A stretch of DNA of 64,000 nucleotides, from NCBI GenBank assembly GCA_022747635.1, contig JAKTNV010000604.1, positions 1 through 64,000 on the forward strand. The letters are read 5' to 3'. How positions within the stretch are numbered: position 1 is the stretch's first letter; each line of letters starts with the position of its first letter. This DNA comes from Hetaerina americana. Its lineage: Eukaryota; Arthropoda; Insecta; Odonata; Calopterygidae. Shown one piece after another: positions 37,423 through 51,702 of this stretch. The notes under the pieces were generated by a model that was given only the letters and a program-made list of their open reading frames with translations, was not told the origin of the DNA and searched no databases. A program made the translations under genes and the position numbers.

Positions 37423-40400
37423 CCATGAAAAGTGCCAAAACCCCTTCTTTGGGTTCTAGGTGAAAATCTCACTGAACACAAATCAAAAAAAAATGTTTCC
37501 ATGGTATGTATTGTTGTTCATTTTCATCAAATAAAAAAATAAAACCCAGAATAAATCCTGAAAGGCAAGAAATGAGCATAAAAGATGCTACAGCGTAACT
37601 GTTAACGTTGCTAAAAGAGCCCAAATTTCAAAAAATATTGCGAAAAACAGCAATCTTCTGTTTTAGAGTGAATGTTTGAGGTGTATAGAAGGCATTTTTT
37701 TCATTTTTAGAAATTTAATTTTTCACATTTTTCCATGAAAAGTGCCAATACCCCCCCCTTTGGGTTCTAGGTGAAAATCTCACTCGACACAAATCAAACA
37801 AAAATGTTTCCATGGTGTGTATTGTTGTTCATTTTCATCAAATAAACAAAATAAAACCCAGAATAAATCCTGAAAGACAAAAAATGAGCATAAAAGAAGC
37901 TTCAGCGCAAGTGTTAATGTTGCTAAAAGAGCCCAAATTTCAAAAAATATTGCGAAAAACAACAATCTTCTTTTTTAGAGTGAATGTTTGAGGTGTATAG
38001 AAGTCATTTATTTTATTTTTAGAAATTTTAAATTTTACATTTTTCCATGAAAAGTCCCAATACCTTCCCCTTTTGGTTCTAGGTGAATATCTCACTCGCA
38101 ACAAATCAAATAAAAATGTTTCCATGGTGTGTATTGTTGTTCATTTTCATCAAATAAATAAAATAAAACCCAGAATAAATCCTGAAAGACAAGAAATGAG
38201 CATAAAAGATGCTTCAGCGCAAGTGTTAAGGTTGCTAAAAGAGCCCAAATTTCAAAAAATATTGCGAAAAACAGCAATCTTCTGTTTTAGAGTGAATGTT
38301 TGAGGTATATAGAAGGCATTTATTTCATTTTTAGAAATTTTAATTTTTTACATTTTTCCATGAAAAGTGCCAAAACCCCCCACTTTGGGTTCTAGGTGAA
38401 AATCTCACTCGACACAAATCAAACAAAAATGTTTCCATGGTGTGTATTGTTGTACATTTTCATCAAATAAACAAAATAAAACCCAGAATAAATCCTGAAA
38501 GACAAGAAATGAGCATAAAAGATGCTTCAGCGCAAGTGTTAACGTTGCTAAAAGAGCCCAAATTTCAAAAAATATTGCGAAAAACAGCAATCTTCTGTTT
38601 TAGAGTGAATGTTTGAGGTATATAGAAGGCATTTATTTCATTTTTAGAAATTTTAATTTTTTACATTTTTCCATGAAAAGTGCCAATACCCCCCTTGGGT
38701 TCTAGGTGAAAATCTCACTCGACACAAATCAAACAAAAATGTTTCCATTGTGTGTATTGTTTACATTTTCATCAAATAAAAAAATAAAACCCAGAATAAA
38801 TCCTGAAAGGCAAGAAATGAGTAAAAGATGCTACAGCGTAACTGTTAACGTTGCTAAAAGAGCCCAAATTTCAAAAAATATTGCGAAAAACAGCAATCTT
38901 CTGTTTTAGAGTGAATGTTTGAGGTGTATAGAAGGCATTTTTTTCATTTTTAGAAATTTAATTTTTCACATTTTTCCATGAAAAGTGCCAATACCCCCCC
39001 CTTTGGGTTCTAGGTGAAAATCTCACTCGACACAAATCAAACAAAAATGTTTCCATGGTGTGTATTGTTGTTCATTTTCATCAAATAAAAAAATAAAACC
39101 CAGAATAAATCCTGAAAGGCAAGAAATGAGCATAAAAGAAGCTTCAGCGCAAGTGTTAATGTTGCTAAAAGAGCCCAAATTTCAAAAAATATTGCGAAAA
39201 ACAACAATCTTCTTTTTTAGAGTGAATGTTTGAGGTGTATAGAAGTCATTTATTTTATTTTTAGAAATTTTAATTTTTACATTTTTCCATGTAAAGTCCC
39301 AATACCCCCCCTTTGGGTTCTAGGTGAAAATCTCACTCGACACAAATCAAACAAAAATGTTTCCATGGTGTGTATTGTTTTTCATTTTCATCAAATAAAC
39401 AAAATAAAACCCAGAATAAATCCTGAAAGACAAGAAATGAGCATAAAAGATGCTTCAGCGCAAGTGTTAACGTTGCTAAAAGAGCCCAAATTTCAAAAAA
39501 TATTGCGAAAAGCAGCAATCTTTTTTTTTAGAGTGAATGTTTGAGGTATATAGAAGGCATTTATTTCATTTTTAGAAATTTTAATTTTTTACATTTTTCC
39601 ATGAAAAGTGCCAATACCCCCCTTGGGTTCTAGGTGAAAATCTCACTGAACACAAATAAAAAAAAAATGTTTCCATGGTGTGTATTGTTGTTCACATTCA
39701 TCAAATAAACAAAATAAAACCCAGAATAAATCCTGAAAGCCAAGAAATGAGCATAAAAGATGCTTCAGCGCATGTGTTAATGTTGCTAAAAGAGCCCAAA
39801 TTTAAAAAATTTTGCGAAAAACAACAATCTTCTGTTTTAAAGTGAATGTTTGAGGTCCATAGAAGGCATTTATTTTATTTTTAGAAATTTTAATTTTTTA
39901 CATTTTTCCATGAAAAGTGCCAAAACCCCTTCTTTGGGTTCTAGGTGAAAATCTCACTGAACACAAATAAAAAAAAAATGTTTCCATGGTGTGTATTGTT
40001 GTTCATTTTCATCAAATAAAAAAATAAAACCCAGAATAAATCCTGAAAGGCAAGAAATGAGCATAAAAGATGCTACAGCGTAACTGTTAACGTTGCTAAA
40101 AGAGCCCAAATTTCAAAATATATTGCGAAAAACAGCAATCTTCTGTTTTAGAGTGAATGTTTGAGGTGTATAGAAGGCATTTTTTTCATTTTTAGAAATT
40201 TAATTTTTCACATTTTTCCATGAAAAGTGCCAATACCCCCCCTTTGGGTTCTAGGTGAAAATCTCACTCGACACAAATCAAACAAAAATGTTTCCATGGT
40301 GTGTATTGTTGTTCATTTTCATCAAATAAACAAAATAAAACCCAGAATAAATCCTGAAAGACAAAAAATGAGCATAAAAGAAGCTTCAGCGCAAGTGTTA

Positions 40401-40499
40401 ATGTTGCTAAAAGAGCCCAAATTTCAAAAAATATTGCGAAAAGCAGCAATCTTCTGTTTTAGAGTGAATGTTTGAGGTATATAGAAGGCATTTATTTCA

Positions 40500-42970
40500 T
40501 TTTTAGAAATTTTAATTTTTTACATTTTTCCATGAAAAGTGCCAATACCCCCCTTGGGTTCTAGGTGAAAATCTCACTGAACACAAATAAAAAAAAAATG
40601 TTTCCATGGTGTGTATTGTTGTTCACATTCATCAAATAAACAAAATAAAACCCAGAATAAATCCTGAAAGACAAGAAATGAGCATAAAAGATGCTTCAGC
40701 GCATGTGTTAATGTTGCTAAAAGAGCCCAAATTTCAAAAAATATTGCGAAAAACAACAATCTTCTGTTTTAAAGTGGATGTTTGAGGTCCATAGAAGGCA
40801 TTTATTTTATTTTTAGAAATTTTAATTTTTTACATTTTTCCATGAAAAGTGCCAAAACCCCTTCTTTGGGTTCTAGGTGAAAATCTCACTGAACACAAAT
40901 CAAAAAAAAATGTTTCCATGGTGTGTATTGTTGTTCATTTTCATCAAATAAAAAAATAAAACCCAGAATAAATCCTGAAAGGAAGGAAATAGCATAAAAG
41001 ATGCTACAGCGTAACTGTTAACGTTGCTAAAAGAGCCCAAATTTCAAAAAATATTGCGAAAAACAGCAATCTTCTGTTTTAGAGTGAATGTTTGAGGTGT
41101 ATAGAAGGCATTTTTTTCATTTTTAGAAATTTAATTTTTCACATTTTCCATGAAAAGTGCCAATACCCCCCCCTTTGGGTTCTAGGTGAAAATCTCACTC
41201 GACACAAATCAAACAAAAATGTTTCCATGGTGTGTATTGTTGTTCATTTTCATCAAATAAACAAAATAAAACCCAGAATAAATCCTGAAAGATAAAAAAT
41301 GAGCATAAAAGAAGCTTCAGCGCAAGTATTAATGTTGCTAAAAGAGCCCAAATTTCAAAAAATATTGCGAAAAACAACAATCTTCTTTTTTAGAGTGAAT
41401 ATTTGAGGTGTATAGAAGTCATTTATTTTATTTTTAGAAATTTTAATTTTTACATTTTTCCATGAAAAGTCCCAATACCCCCCCCTTTGGGTTCTAGGTG
41501 AAAATCTCACTCGACACAAATCAAACAAAAATGTTTCCATGGTGTGTATTGTTGTACATTTTCATCAAATAAACAAAATAAAACCCAGAATAAATCCTGA
41601 AAGACAAGAAATGAGCATAAAAGATGCTTCAGCGCAAGTGTTAACGTTGCTAAAAGAGCCCAAATTTCAAAAAATATTGCGAAAAGCAGCAATCTTCTGT
41701 TTTAGAGTGAATGTTTGAGGTATATAGAAGGCATTTATTTCATTTTTAGAAATTTTAATTTTTTACATTTTTCCATGAAAAGTGCCAATACCCCCCTTGG
41801 GTTCTAGGTGAAAATCTCACTCGACACAAATCAAACAAAAATGTTTCCATTGTGTGTATTGTTTACATTTTCATCAAATAAAAAAATAAAACCCAGAATA
41901 AATCCTGAAAGGCAAGAAATGAGTAAAAGATGCTACAGCGTAACTGTTAACGTTGCTAAAAGAGCCCAAATTTCAAAAAATATTGCGAAAAACAGCAATC
42001 TTCTGTTTTAGAGTGAATGTTTGAGGTGTATAAAAGGCATTTTTTTCATTTTTAGAAATTTAATTTTTCACATTTTTCCATGAAAAGTGCCAATACCCCC
42101 CCCTTTGGGTTCTAGGTGAAAATCTCACTCGACACAAATCAAACAAAAATGTTTCCATGGTGTGTATTGTTGTTCATTTTCATCAAATAAACAAAATAAA
42201 ACCCAGAATAAATCCTGAAAGACAAAAAATGAGCATAAAAGAAGCTTCAGCGCAAGTGTTAATGTTGCTAAAAGAGCCCAAATTTCAAAAAATATTGCGA
42301 AAAACAACAATCTTCTGTTTTAGAGTGAATTTTTGAGGTGTATAGAAGGCATTTATTTTATTTTTAGAAATTTTAATTTTTACATTTTTCCATGAAAAGT
42401 CCCAATACCCCCCCTTTGGGTTCTAGGTGAAAATCTCACACGCAACAAATCAAACAAAAAAGTTTCCATGGTGTGTATTGTTGTTCATTTTCATCAAATA
42501 AATAAAATAAAACCCAGAATAAATCCTGAAAGACAAGAAATGAGCATAAAAGATCTTCAGCGCAAGTGTTAACGTTGCTAAAAGAGCCCAAATTTCAAAA
42601 AATATTGCGAAAAACAGCAATCTTCTGTTTTAGAGTGAATGTTTGAGGTATATAGAAGGCATTTATTTCATTTTTAGAAATTTTAATTTTTTACATTTTT
42701 CCATGAAAAGTGCCAATAAAAGTGCCCTTTGGGTTCTAGGTGAAAATCTCACTCGACACAAATCAAACAAAAATGTTTCCATTGTGTGTATTGTTGTACA
42801 TTTTCATCAAATAAACAAAATAAAACCCAGAATAAATCCTGAAAGACAAGAAATGAGCATAAAAGATGCTTCAGCGCAAGTGTTAACGTTGCTAAAAGAG
42901 CCCAAATTTCAAAAAATATTGCGAAAAGCAGCAATCTTTTTTTTTAGAGTGAATGTTTGAGGTATATAGA
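40500..42970 (+). repeat. Block shared with 27,660-30,130 (spacing ~12,836)
   Basis: Monomers at 40,574, 41,195, 41,355, 41,507, 41,808, 42,125 and 42,643 match those at 27,737, 28,359, 28,519, 28,671, 28,972, 29,289 and 29,807. Shared markers are GGAAGGAAATAGC, AAAGATAAAAAATGAGC, GAATATTTGAGG and the AATAAAAGTGCC junction. The same run recurs at 48,030-50,420 (spacing 20,295 from the first). The 27-30 kb block is therefore present in at least three places. Confidence 0.8.
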
Positions 42971-45900
42971 AGGCATTTATTTCATTTTTAGAAATTTTAA
43001 TTTTTTACATTTTTCCATGAAAAGTGCCAATACCCCCCCTTTGGGTTCTAGGTTAAAATCTCACTCGACACAAATCAAACAAAAATGCTTCCATGGTGTG
43101 TATTGTTGTACGTTTTCATCAAATAAACAAAATAAAACCCAGAATAAATCCTGAAAGACAAGAAATGAGCATAAAAGATGCTTCAGCGCAAGTGTTAACG
43201 TTGCTAAAAGAGCCCAAATTTCAAAAAATATTGCGAAAAGCAGCAATCTTCTGTTTTAGAGTGAATGTTTGAGGTATATAGAAGGCATTTATTTCATTTT
43301 TAGAAATTTTAATTTTTTACATTTTTCCATGAAAAGTGCCAATACCCCCCTTGGGTTCTAGGTGAAAATCTCACTCGACACAAATCAAACAAAAATGTTT
43401 CCATTGTGTGTATTGTTGTACATTTTCATCAAATAAACAAAATAAAACCCAGAATAAATCCTGAAAGACAAGAAATGAGCATAAAAGATGCTTCAGCGCA
43501 AGTGTTAACGTTGCTAAAAGAGCCCAAATTTCAAAAAATATTGCGAAAAGCAGCAATCTTTTTTTTTAGAGTGAATGTTTGAGGTATATAGAAGGCATTT
43601 ATTTCATTTTTAGAAATTTTAATTTTTTACATTTTTCCATGAAAAGTGCCAATACCCCCCTTGGGTTCTAGGTGAAAATCTCACTGAACACAAATAAAAA
43701 AAAAATGTTTCCATGGTGTGTATTGTTGTTCACATTCATCAAATAAACAAAATAAAACCCAGAATAAATCCTGAAAGACAAGAAATGAGCATAAAAGATG
43801 CTTCAGCGCATGTGTTAATGTTGCTAAAAGAGCCCAAATTTAAAAAATTTTGCGAAAAACAACAATCTTCTGTTTTAAAGTGAATGTTTGAGGTCCATAG
43901 AAGGCATTTATTTTATTTTTAGAAATTTTAATTTTTTACATTTTTCCATGAAAAGTGCCAAAACCCCTTCTTTGGGTTCTAGGTGAAAATCTCACTTAAC
44001 ACAAATCAAAAAAAAATGTTTCCATGGTGTGTATTGTTGTTCATTTTCATCAAATAAAAAAATAAAACCCAGAATAAATCCTGAAAGGCAAGAAATGAGC
44101 ATAAAAGATGCTACAGCGTAACTGTTAACGTTGCTAAAAGAGCCCAAATTTTAAAAAATATTGCGAAAAACAGCAATCTTCTGTTTTAGAGTGAATGTTT
44201 GAGGTGTATAGAAGGCATTTTTTTCATTTTTAGAAATTTAATTTTTCACATTTTCCATGAAAAGTGCCAATACCCCCCCCTTTGGGTTCTAGGTGAAAAT
44301 CTCACTCGACACAAATCAAACAAAAATGTTTCCATGGTGTGTATTGTTGTTCATTTTCATCAAATAAACAAAATAAAACCCAGAATAAATCCTGAAAGAT
44401 AAAAAATGAGCATAAAAGAAGCTTCAGCGCAAGTATTAATGTTGCTAAAAGAGCCCAAATTTCAAAAAATATTGCGAAAAACAACAATCTTCTTTTTTAG
44501 AGTGAATATTTGAGGTGTATAGAAGTCATTTATTTTATTTTTAGAAATTTTAATTTTTACATTTTTCCATGAAAAGTCCCAATACCCCCCCCTTTGGGTT
44601 CTAGGTGAAAATCTCACTCGACACAAATCAAACAAAAATGTTTCCATGGTGTGTATTGTTGTACATTTTCATCAAATAAACAAAATAAAACCCAGAATAA
44701 ATCCTGAAAGACAAGAAATGAGCATAAAAGATGCTTCAGCGCAAGTGTTAACGTTGCTAAAAGAGCCCAAATTTCAAAAAATATTGCGAAAAGCAGCAAT
44801 CTTCTGTTTTAGAGTGAATGTTTGAGGTATATAGAAGGCATTTATTTCATTTTTAGAAATTTTAATTTTTTACATTTTTCCATGAAAAGTGCCAATACCC
44901 CCCTTGGGTTCTAGGTGAAAATCTCACTCGACACAAATCAAACAAAAATGTTTCCATTGTGTGTATTGTTTACATTTTCATCAAATAAAAAAATAAAACC
45001 CAGAATAAATCCTGAAAGGCAAGAAATGAGTAAAAGATGCTACAGCGTAACTGTTAACGTTGCTAAAAGAGCCCAAATTTCAAAAAATATTGCGAAAAAC
45101 AGCAATCTTCTGTTTTAGAGTGAATGTTTGAGGTGTATAGAAGGCATTTTTTTCATTTTTAGAAATTTAATTTTTCACATTTTTCCATGAAAAGTGCCAA
45201 TACCCCCCCCTTTGGGTTCTAGGTGAAAATCTCACTCGACACAAATCAAACAAAAATGTTTCCATGGTGTGTATTGTTGTTCATTTTCATCAAATAAACA
45301 AAATAAAACCCAGAATAAATCCTGAAAGACAAAAAATGAGCATAAAAGAAGCTTCAGCGCAAGTGTTAATGTTGCTAAAAGAGCCCAAATTTCAAAAAAT
45401 ATTGCGAAAAACAACAATCTTCTGTTTTAGAGTGAATTTTTGAGGTGTATAGAAGGCATTTATTTTATTTTTAGAAATTTTAATTTTTACATTTTTCCAT
45501 GAAAAGTCCCAATACCCCCCCTTTGGGTTCTAGGTGAAAATCTCACACGCAACAAATCAAACAAAAAAGTTTCCATGGTGTGTATTGTTGTTCATTTTCA
45601 TCAAATAAATAAAATAAAACCCAGAATAAATCCTGAAAGACAAGAAATGAGCATAAAAGATCTTCAGCGCAAGTGTTAACGTTGCTAAAAGAGCCCAAAT
45701 TTCAAAAAATATTGCGAAAAACAGCAATCTTCTGTTTTAGAGTGAATGTTTGAGGTATATAGAAGGCATTTATTTCATTTTTAGAAATTTTAATTTTTTA
45801 CATTTTTCCATGAAAAGTGCCAATAAAAGTGCCCTTTGGGTTCTAGGTGAAAATCTCACTCGACACAAATCAAACAAAAATGTTTCCATTGTGTGTATTG

Positions 45901-47263
45901 TTGTACATTTTCATCAAATAAACAAAATAAAACCCAGAATAAATCCTGAAAGACAAGAAATGAGCATAAAAGATGCTTCAGCGCAAGTGTTAACGTTGCT
46001 AAAAGAGCCCAAATTTCAAAAAATATTGCGAAAAGCAGCAATCTTTTTTTTTAGAGTGAATGTTTGAGGTATATAGAAGGCATTTATTTCATTTTTAGAA
46101 ATTTTAATTTTTTACATTTTTCCATGAAAAGTGCCAATACCCCCCCTTTGGGTTCTAGGTTAAAATCTCACTCGACACAAATCAAACAAAAATGCTTCCA
46201 TGGTGTGTATTGTTGTACGTTTTCATCAAATAAACAAAATAAAACCCAGAATAAATCCTGAAAGACAAGAAATGAGCATAAAAGATGCTTCAGCGCAAGT
46301 GTTAACGTTGCTAAAAGAGCCCAAATTTCAAAAAATATTGCGAAAAGCAGCAATCTTCTGTTTTAGAGTGAATGTTTGAGGTATATAGAAGGCATTTATT
46401 TCATTTTTAGAAATTTTAATTTTTTACATTTTTCCATGAAAAGTGCCAATACCCCCCTTGGGTTCTAGGTGAAAATCTCACTCGACACAAATCAAACAAA
46501 AATGTTTCCATTGTGTGTATTGTTGTACATTTTCATCAAATAAACAAAATAAAACCCAGAATAAATCCTGAAAGACAAGAAATGAGCATAAAAGATGCTT
46601 CAGCGCAAGTGTTAACGTTGCTAAAAGAGCCCAAATTTCAAAAAATATTGCGAAAAGCAGCAATCTTTTTTTTTAGAGTGAATGTTTGAGGTATATAGAA
46701 GGCATTTATTTCATTTTTAGAAATTTTAATTTTTTACATTTTTCCATGAAAAGTGCCAATACCCCCCTTGGGTTCTAGGTGAAAATCTCACTGAACACAA
46801 ATAAAAAAAAAATGTTTCCATGGTGTGTATTGTTGTTCACATTCATCAAATAAACAAAATAAAACCCAGAATAAATCCTGAAAGACAAGAAATGAGCATA
46901 AAAGATGCTTCAGCGCATGTGTTAATGTTGCTAAAAGAGCCCAAATTTAAAAAATTTTGCGAAAAACAACAATCTTCTGTTTTAAAGTGAATGTTTGAGG
47001 TCCATAGAAGGCATTTATTTTATTTTTAGAAATTTTAATTTTTTACATTTTTCCATGAAAAGTGCCAAAACCCCTTCTTTGGGTTCTAGGTGAAAATCTC
47101 ACTGAACACAAATCAAAAAAAAATGTTTCCATGGTGTGTATTGTTGTTCATTTTCATCAAATAAAAAAATAAAACCCAGAATAAATCCTGAAAGGCAAGA
47201 AATGAGCATAAAAGATGCTACAGCGTAACTGTTAACGTTGCTAAAAGAGCCCAAATTTCAAAA
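41050..47263 (+). repeat. 3,107-bp (10-monomer) higher-order repeat, two copies
   Basis: About 41,050-44,156 recurs as 44,157-47,263. Every marker repeats at exactly 3,107 bp, including the private AATGCTTCCATGG (43,084 and 46,191), TCACATTTTCCATG with one T fewer (41,140 and 44,247), GTATTAATG (41,327 and 44,434) and AAAAAATTTTGCG (43,841 and 46,948). At least one difference, CACTTAACAC versus CACTGAACAC (about 43,993 and 47,100), separates the copies. The array then leaves this period near 47,350. Confidence 0.9.
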
Positions 47264-47399
47264 AATATTGCGAAAAACAGCAATCTTCTGTTTTAGAGTG
47301 AATGTTTGAGGTGTATAGAAGGCATTTTTTTCATTTTTAGAAATTTAATTTTTCACATTTTTCCATGAAAAGTGCCAATACCCCCCCCTTTGGGTTCTA

Positions 47400-50300
47400 G
47401 GTGAAAATCTCACTCGACACAAATCAAACAAAAATGTTTCCATGGTGTGTATTGTTGTTTATTTTCATCAAATAAACAAAATAAAACCCAGAATAAATCC
47501 TGAAAGACAAAAAATGAGCATAAAAGAAGCTTCAGCGCAAGTGTTAATGTTGCTAAAAGAGCCCAAATTTCAAAAAATATTGCGAAAAACAACAATCTTC
47601 TTTTTTAGAGTGAATGTTTGAGGTGTATAGAAGTCATTTATTTTATTTTTAGAAATTTTAATTTTTACATTTTTCCATGAAAAGTCCCAATACCCCCCCC
47701 TTTGGGTTCTAGGTGAAAATCTCACTCGACACAAATCAAACAAAAATGTTTCCATTGTGTGTATTGTTGTACATTTTCATCAAATAAACAAAATAAAACC
47801 CAGAATAAATCCTGAAAGACAAGAAATGAGCATAAAAGATGCTTCAGCGCAAGTGTTAACGTTGCTAAAAGAGCCCAAATTTCAAAAAATATTGCGAAAA
47901 GCAGCAATCTTCTGTTTTAGAGTGAATGTTTGAGGTATATAGAAGGCATTTATTTCATTTTTAGAAATTTTAATTTTTTACATTTTTCCATGAAAAGTGC
48001 CAATACCCCCCTTGGGTTCTAGGTGAAAATCTCACTGAACACAAATAAAAAAAAAATGTTTCCATGGTGTGTATTGTTGTTCACATTCATCAAATAAACA
48101 AAATAAAACCCAGAATAAATCCTGAAAGACAAGAAATGAGCATAAAAGATGCTTCAGCGCATGTGTTAATGTTGCTAAAAGAGCCCAAATTTCAAAAAAT
48201 ATTGCGAAAAACAACAATCTTCTGTTTTAAAGTGGATGTTTGAGGTCCATAGAAGGCATTTATTTTATTTTTAGAAATTTTAATTTTTTACATTTTTCCA
48301 TGAAAAGTGCCAAAACCCCTTCTTTGGGTTCTAGGTGAAAATCTCACTGAACACAAATCAAAAAAAAATGTTTCCATGGTGTGTATTGTTGTTCATTTTC
48401 ATCAAATAAAAAAATAAAACCCAGAATAAATCCTGAAAGGAAGGAAATAGCATAAAAGATGCTACAGCGTAACTGTTAACGTTGCAAAAGAGCCCAAATT
48501 TCAAAAAATATTGCGAAAAACAGCAATCTTCTGTTTTAGAGTGAATGTTTGAGGTGTATAGAAGGCATTTTTTTCATTTTTAGAAATTTAATTTTTCACA
48601 TTTTTCCATGAAAAGTGCCAATACCCCCCCCTTTGGGTTCTAGGTGAAAATCTCACTCGACACAAATCAAACAAAAATGTTTCCATGGTGTGTATTGTTG
48701 TTCATTTTCATCAAATAAACAAAATAAAACCCAGAATAAATCCTGAAAGATAAAAAATGAGCATAAAAGAAGCTTCAGCGCAAGTGTTAATGTTGCTAAA
48801 ATAGCCCAAATTTCAAAAAATATTGCGAAAAACAACAATCTTCTTTTTTAGAGTGAATATTTGAGGTGTATAGAAGTCATTTATTTTATTTTTAGAAATT
48901 TTAATTTTTACATTTTTCCATGAAAAGTCCCAATACCCCCCCCTTTGGGTTCTAGGTGAAAATCTCACTCGACACAAATCAAACAAAAATGTTTCCATGG
49001 TGTGTATTGTTGTACATTTTCATCAAATAAACAAAATAAAACCCAGAATAAATCCTGAAAGACAAGAAATGAGCATAAAAGATGCTTCAGCGCAAGTGTT
49101 TAACGTTGCTAAAAGAGCCCAAATTTCAAAAAATATTGCGAAAAGCAGCAATCTTCTGTTTTAGAGTGAATGTTTGAGGTATATAGAAGGCATTTATTTC
49201 ATTTTTAGAAATTTTAATTTTTTACATTTTTCCATGAAAAGTGCCAATACCCCCCTTGGGTTCTAGGTGAAAATCTCACTCGACACAAATCAAACAAAAA
49301 TGTTTCCATTGTGTGTATTGTTTACATTTTCATCAAATAAAAAAATAAAACCCAGAATAAATCCTGAAAGGCAAGAAATGAGTAAAAGATGCTACAGCGT
49401 AACTGTTAACGTTGCTAAAAGAGCCCAAATTTCAAAAAATATTGCGAAAAACAGCAATCTTCTGTTTTAGAGTGAATGTTTGAGGTGTATAGAAGGCATT
49501 TTTTTCATTTTTAGAAATTTAATTTTTCACATTTTTCCATGAAAAGTGCCAATACCCCCCCCTTTGGGTTCTAGGTGAAAATCTCACTCGACACAAATCA
49601 AACAAAAATGTTTCCATGGTGTGTATTGTTGTTCATTTTCATCAAATAAACAAAATAAAACCCAGAATAAATCCTGAAAGACAAAAAATGAGCATAAAAG
49701 AAGCTTCAGCGCAAGTGTTAATGTTGCTAAAAGAGCCCAAATTTCAAAAAATAATGCGAAAAACAACAATCTTCTGTTTTAGAGTGAATTTTTGAGGTGT
49801 ATAGAAGGCATTTATTTTATTTTTAGAAATTTTAATTTTTACATTTTTCCATGAAAAGTCCCAATACCCCCCCTTTGGGTTCTAGGTGAAAATCTCACAC
49901 GCAACAAATCAAACAAAAAAGTTTCCATGGTGTGTATTGTTGTTCATTTTCATCAAATAAATAAAATAAAACCCAGAATAAATCCTGAAAGACAAGAAAT
50001 GAGCATAAAAGATCTTCAGCGCAAGTGTTAACGTTGCTAAAAGAGCCCAAATTTCAAAAAATATTGCGAAAAACAGCAATCTTCTGTTTTAGAGTGAATG
50101 TTTGAGGTATATAGAAGGCATTTATTTCATTTTTAGAAATTTTAATTTTTTACATTTTTCCATGAAAAGTGCCAATAAAAGTGCCCTTTGGGTTCTAGGT
50201 GAAAATCTCACTCGACACAAATCAAACAAAAATGTTTCCATTGTGTGTATTGTTGTACATTTTCATCAAATAAACAAAATAAAACCCAGAATAAATCCTG

Positions 50301-50760
50301 AAAGACAAGAAATGAGCATAAAAGATGCTTCAGCGCAAGTGTTAACGTTGCTAAAAGAGCCCAAATTTCAAAAAATATTGCGAAAAGCAGCAATCTTTTT
50401 TTTTAGAGTGAATGTTTGAGGTATATAGAAGGCATTTATTTCATTTTTAGAAATTTTAATTTTTTACATTTTTCCATGAAAAGTGCCAATACCCCCCTAG
50501 GGTTCTAGGTGAAAATCTCACTGAACACAAATAAAAAAAAAATGTTTCCATGGTGTGTATTGTTGTTCACATTCATCAAATAAACAAAATAAAACCCAGA
50601 ATAAATCCTGAAAGACAAGAAATGAGCATAAAAGATGCTTCAGCGCATGTGTTAATGTTGCTAAAAGAGCCCAAATTTCAAAAAATATTGCGAAAAACAA
50701 CAATCTTCTGTTTTAAAGTGAATGTTTGAGGTCCATAGAAGGCATTTATTTTATTTTTAG
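47400..50760 (+). repeat. Segment copied from 21.5-23.0 and 27.7-30.5 kb types
   Basis: Positions 47,400-48,950 match 21,514-23,064 at a spacing of 25,885-25,886. Overlapping this, 48,032-50,760 matches 27,737-30,465 at a spacing of 20,294-20,295. Private changes here include GTTGCAAAAGAGC (48,482), GTGTTTAACG (49,097), ATAATGCG (49,751) and TTACATTTTCATG lacking two bases (50,775). Confidence 0.75.
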
Positions 50761-51702
50761 AAATTTTAATTTTTTACATTTTCATGAAAAGTGCCAAAAC
50801 CCCTTCTTTGGGTTCTAGGTGAAAATCTCACTGAACACAAATCAAAAAAAAATGTTTCCATGGTGTGTATTGTTGTTCATTTTCATCAAATAAAAAAATA
50901 AAACCCAGAATAAATCCTGAAAGGCAAGAAATGAGCATAAAAGATGCTACAGCGTAACTGTTAACGTTGCTAAAAGAGCCCAAATTTCAAAAAATATTGC
51001 GAAAAACAGCAATCTTCTGTTTTAGAGTGAATGTTTGAGGTGTATAGAAGGCATTTTTTCATTTTTAGAAATTTAATTTTTCACATTTTTCCATGAAAAG
51101 TGCCAATACCCCCCCCTTTGGGTTCTAGGTGAAAATCTCACTCGACACAAATCAAACAAAAATGTTTCCATTGTGTGTATTGTTGTACATTTTCATCAAA
51201 TAAACAAAATAAAACCCAGAATAAATCCTGAAAGACAAGAAATGAGCATAAAAGATGCTTCAGCGCAAGTGTTAACGTTGCTAAAAGAGCCCAAATTTCA
51301 AAAAATATTGCGAAAAGCAGCAATCTTCTGTTTTAGAGTGAATGTTTGAGGTATATAGAAGGCATTTATTTCATTTTTAGAAATTTTAATTTTTTACATT
51401 TTTCCATGAAAAGTGCCAATACCCCCCTTGGGTTCTAGGTGAAAATCTCACTGAACACCAATAAAAAAAAAATGTTTCCAATGTTGTGTATTGTTGTTCA
51501 CATTCATCAAATAAACAAAATAAAACCCAGAATAAATCCTGAAAGACAAGAAATGAGCATAAAAGATGCTTCAGCGCATGTGTTAATGTTGCTAAAAGAG
51601 CCCATATTTCAAAAAATATTGCGAAAAACAACAATCTTCTGTTTTAAAGTGAATGTTTGTGGTCCATAGAAGGCATTTATTTTATTTTTAGAAATTTTAA
51701 TT

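Larger units (their letters stand above)
28655..39085 (+). repeat. 4,867-bp higher-order repeat, two copies plus a partial third
   Basis: Copy one is about 28,655-33,521, copy two 33,522-38,388, and a partial third runs to about 39,085. All diagnostic positions recur at exactly 4,867 bp (28,972, 33,839 and 38,706 carry the GTTTACATTTTC monomer). After subtracting two 254-bp insertion events, 4,359 bp remain, or 14 monomers. Only a handful of differences between copies were noticed: 29,213, 30,805, 31,355 and the palindrome spacer of the first insertion. The duplication is therefore recent or kept homogeneous. The third copy ends in a hybrid monomer near 39,085, where CAAATAAAAAAATAAAA replaces the expected sequence. 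Confidence 0.9.
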
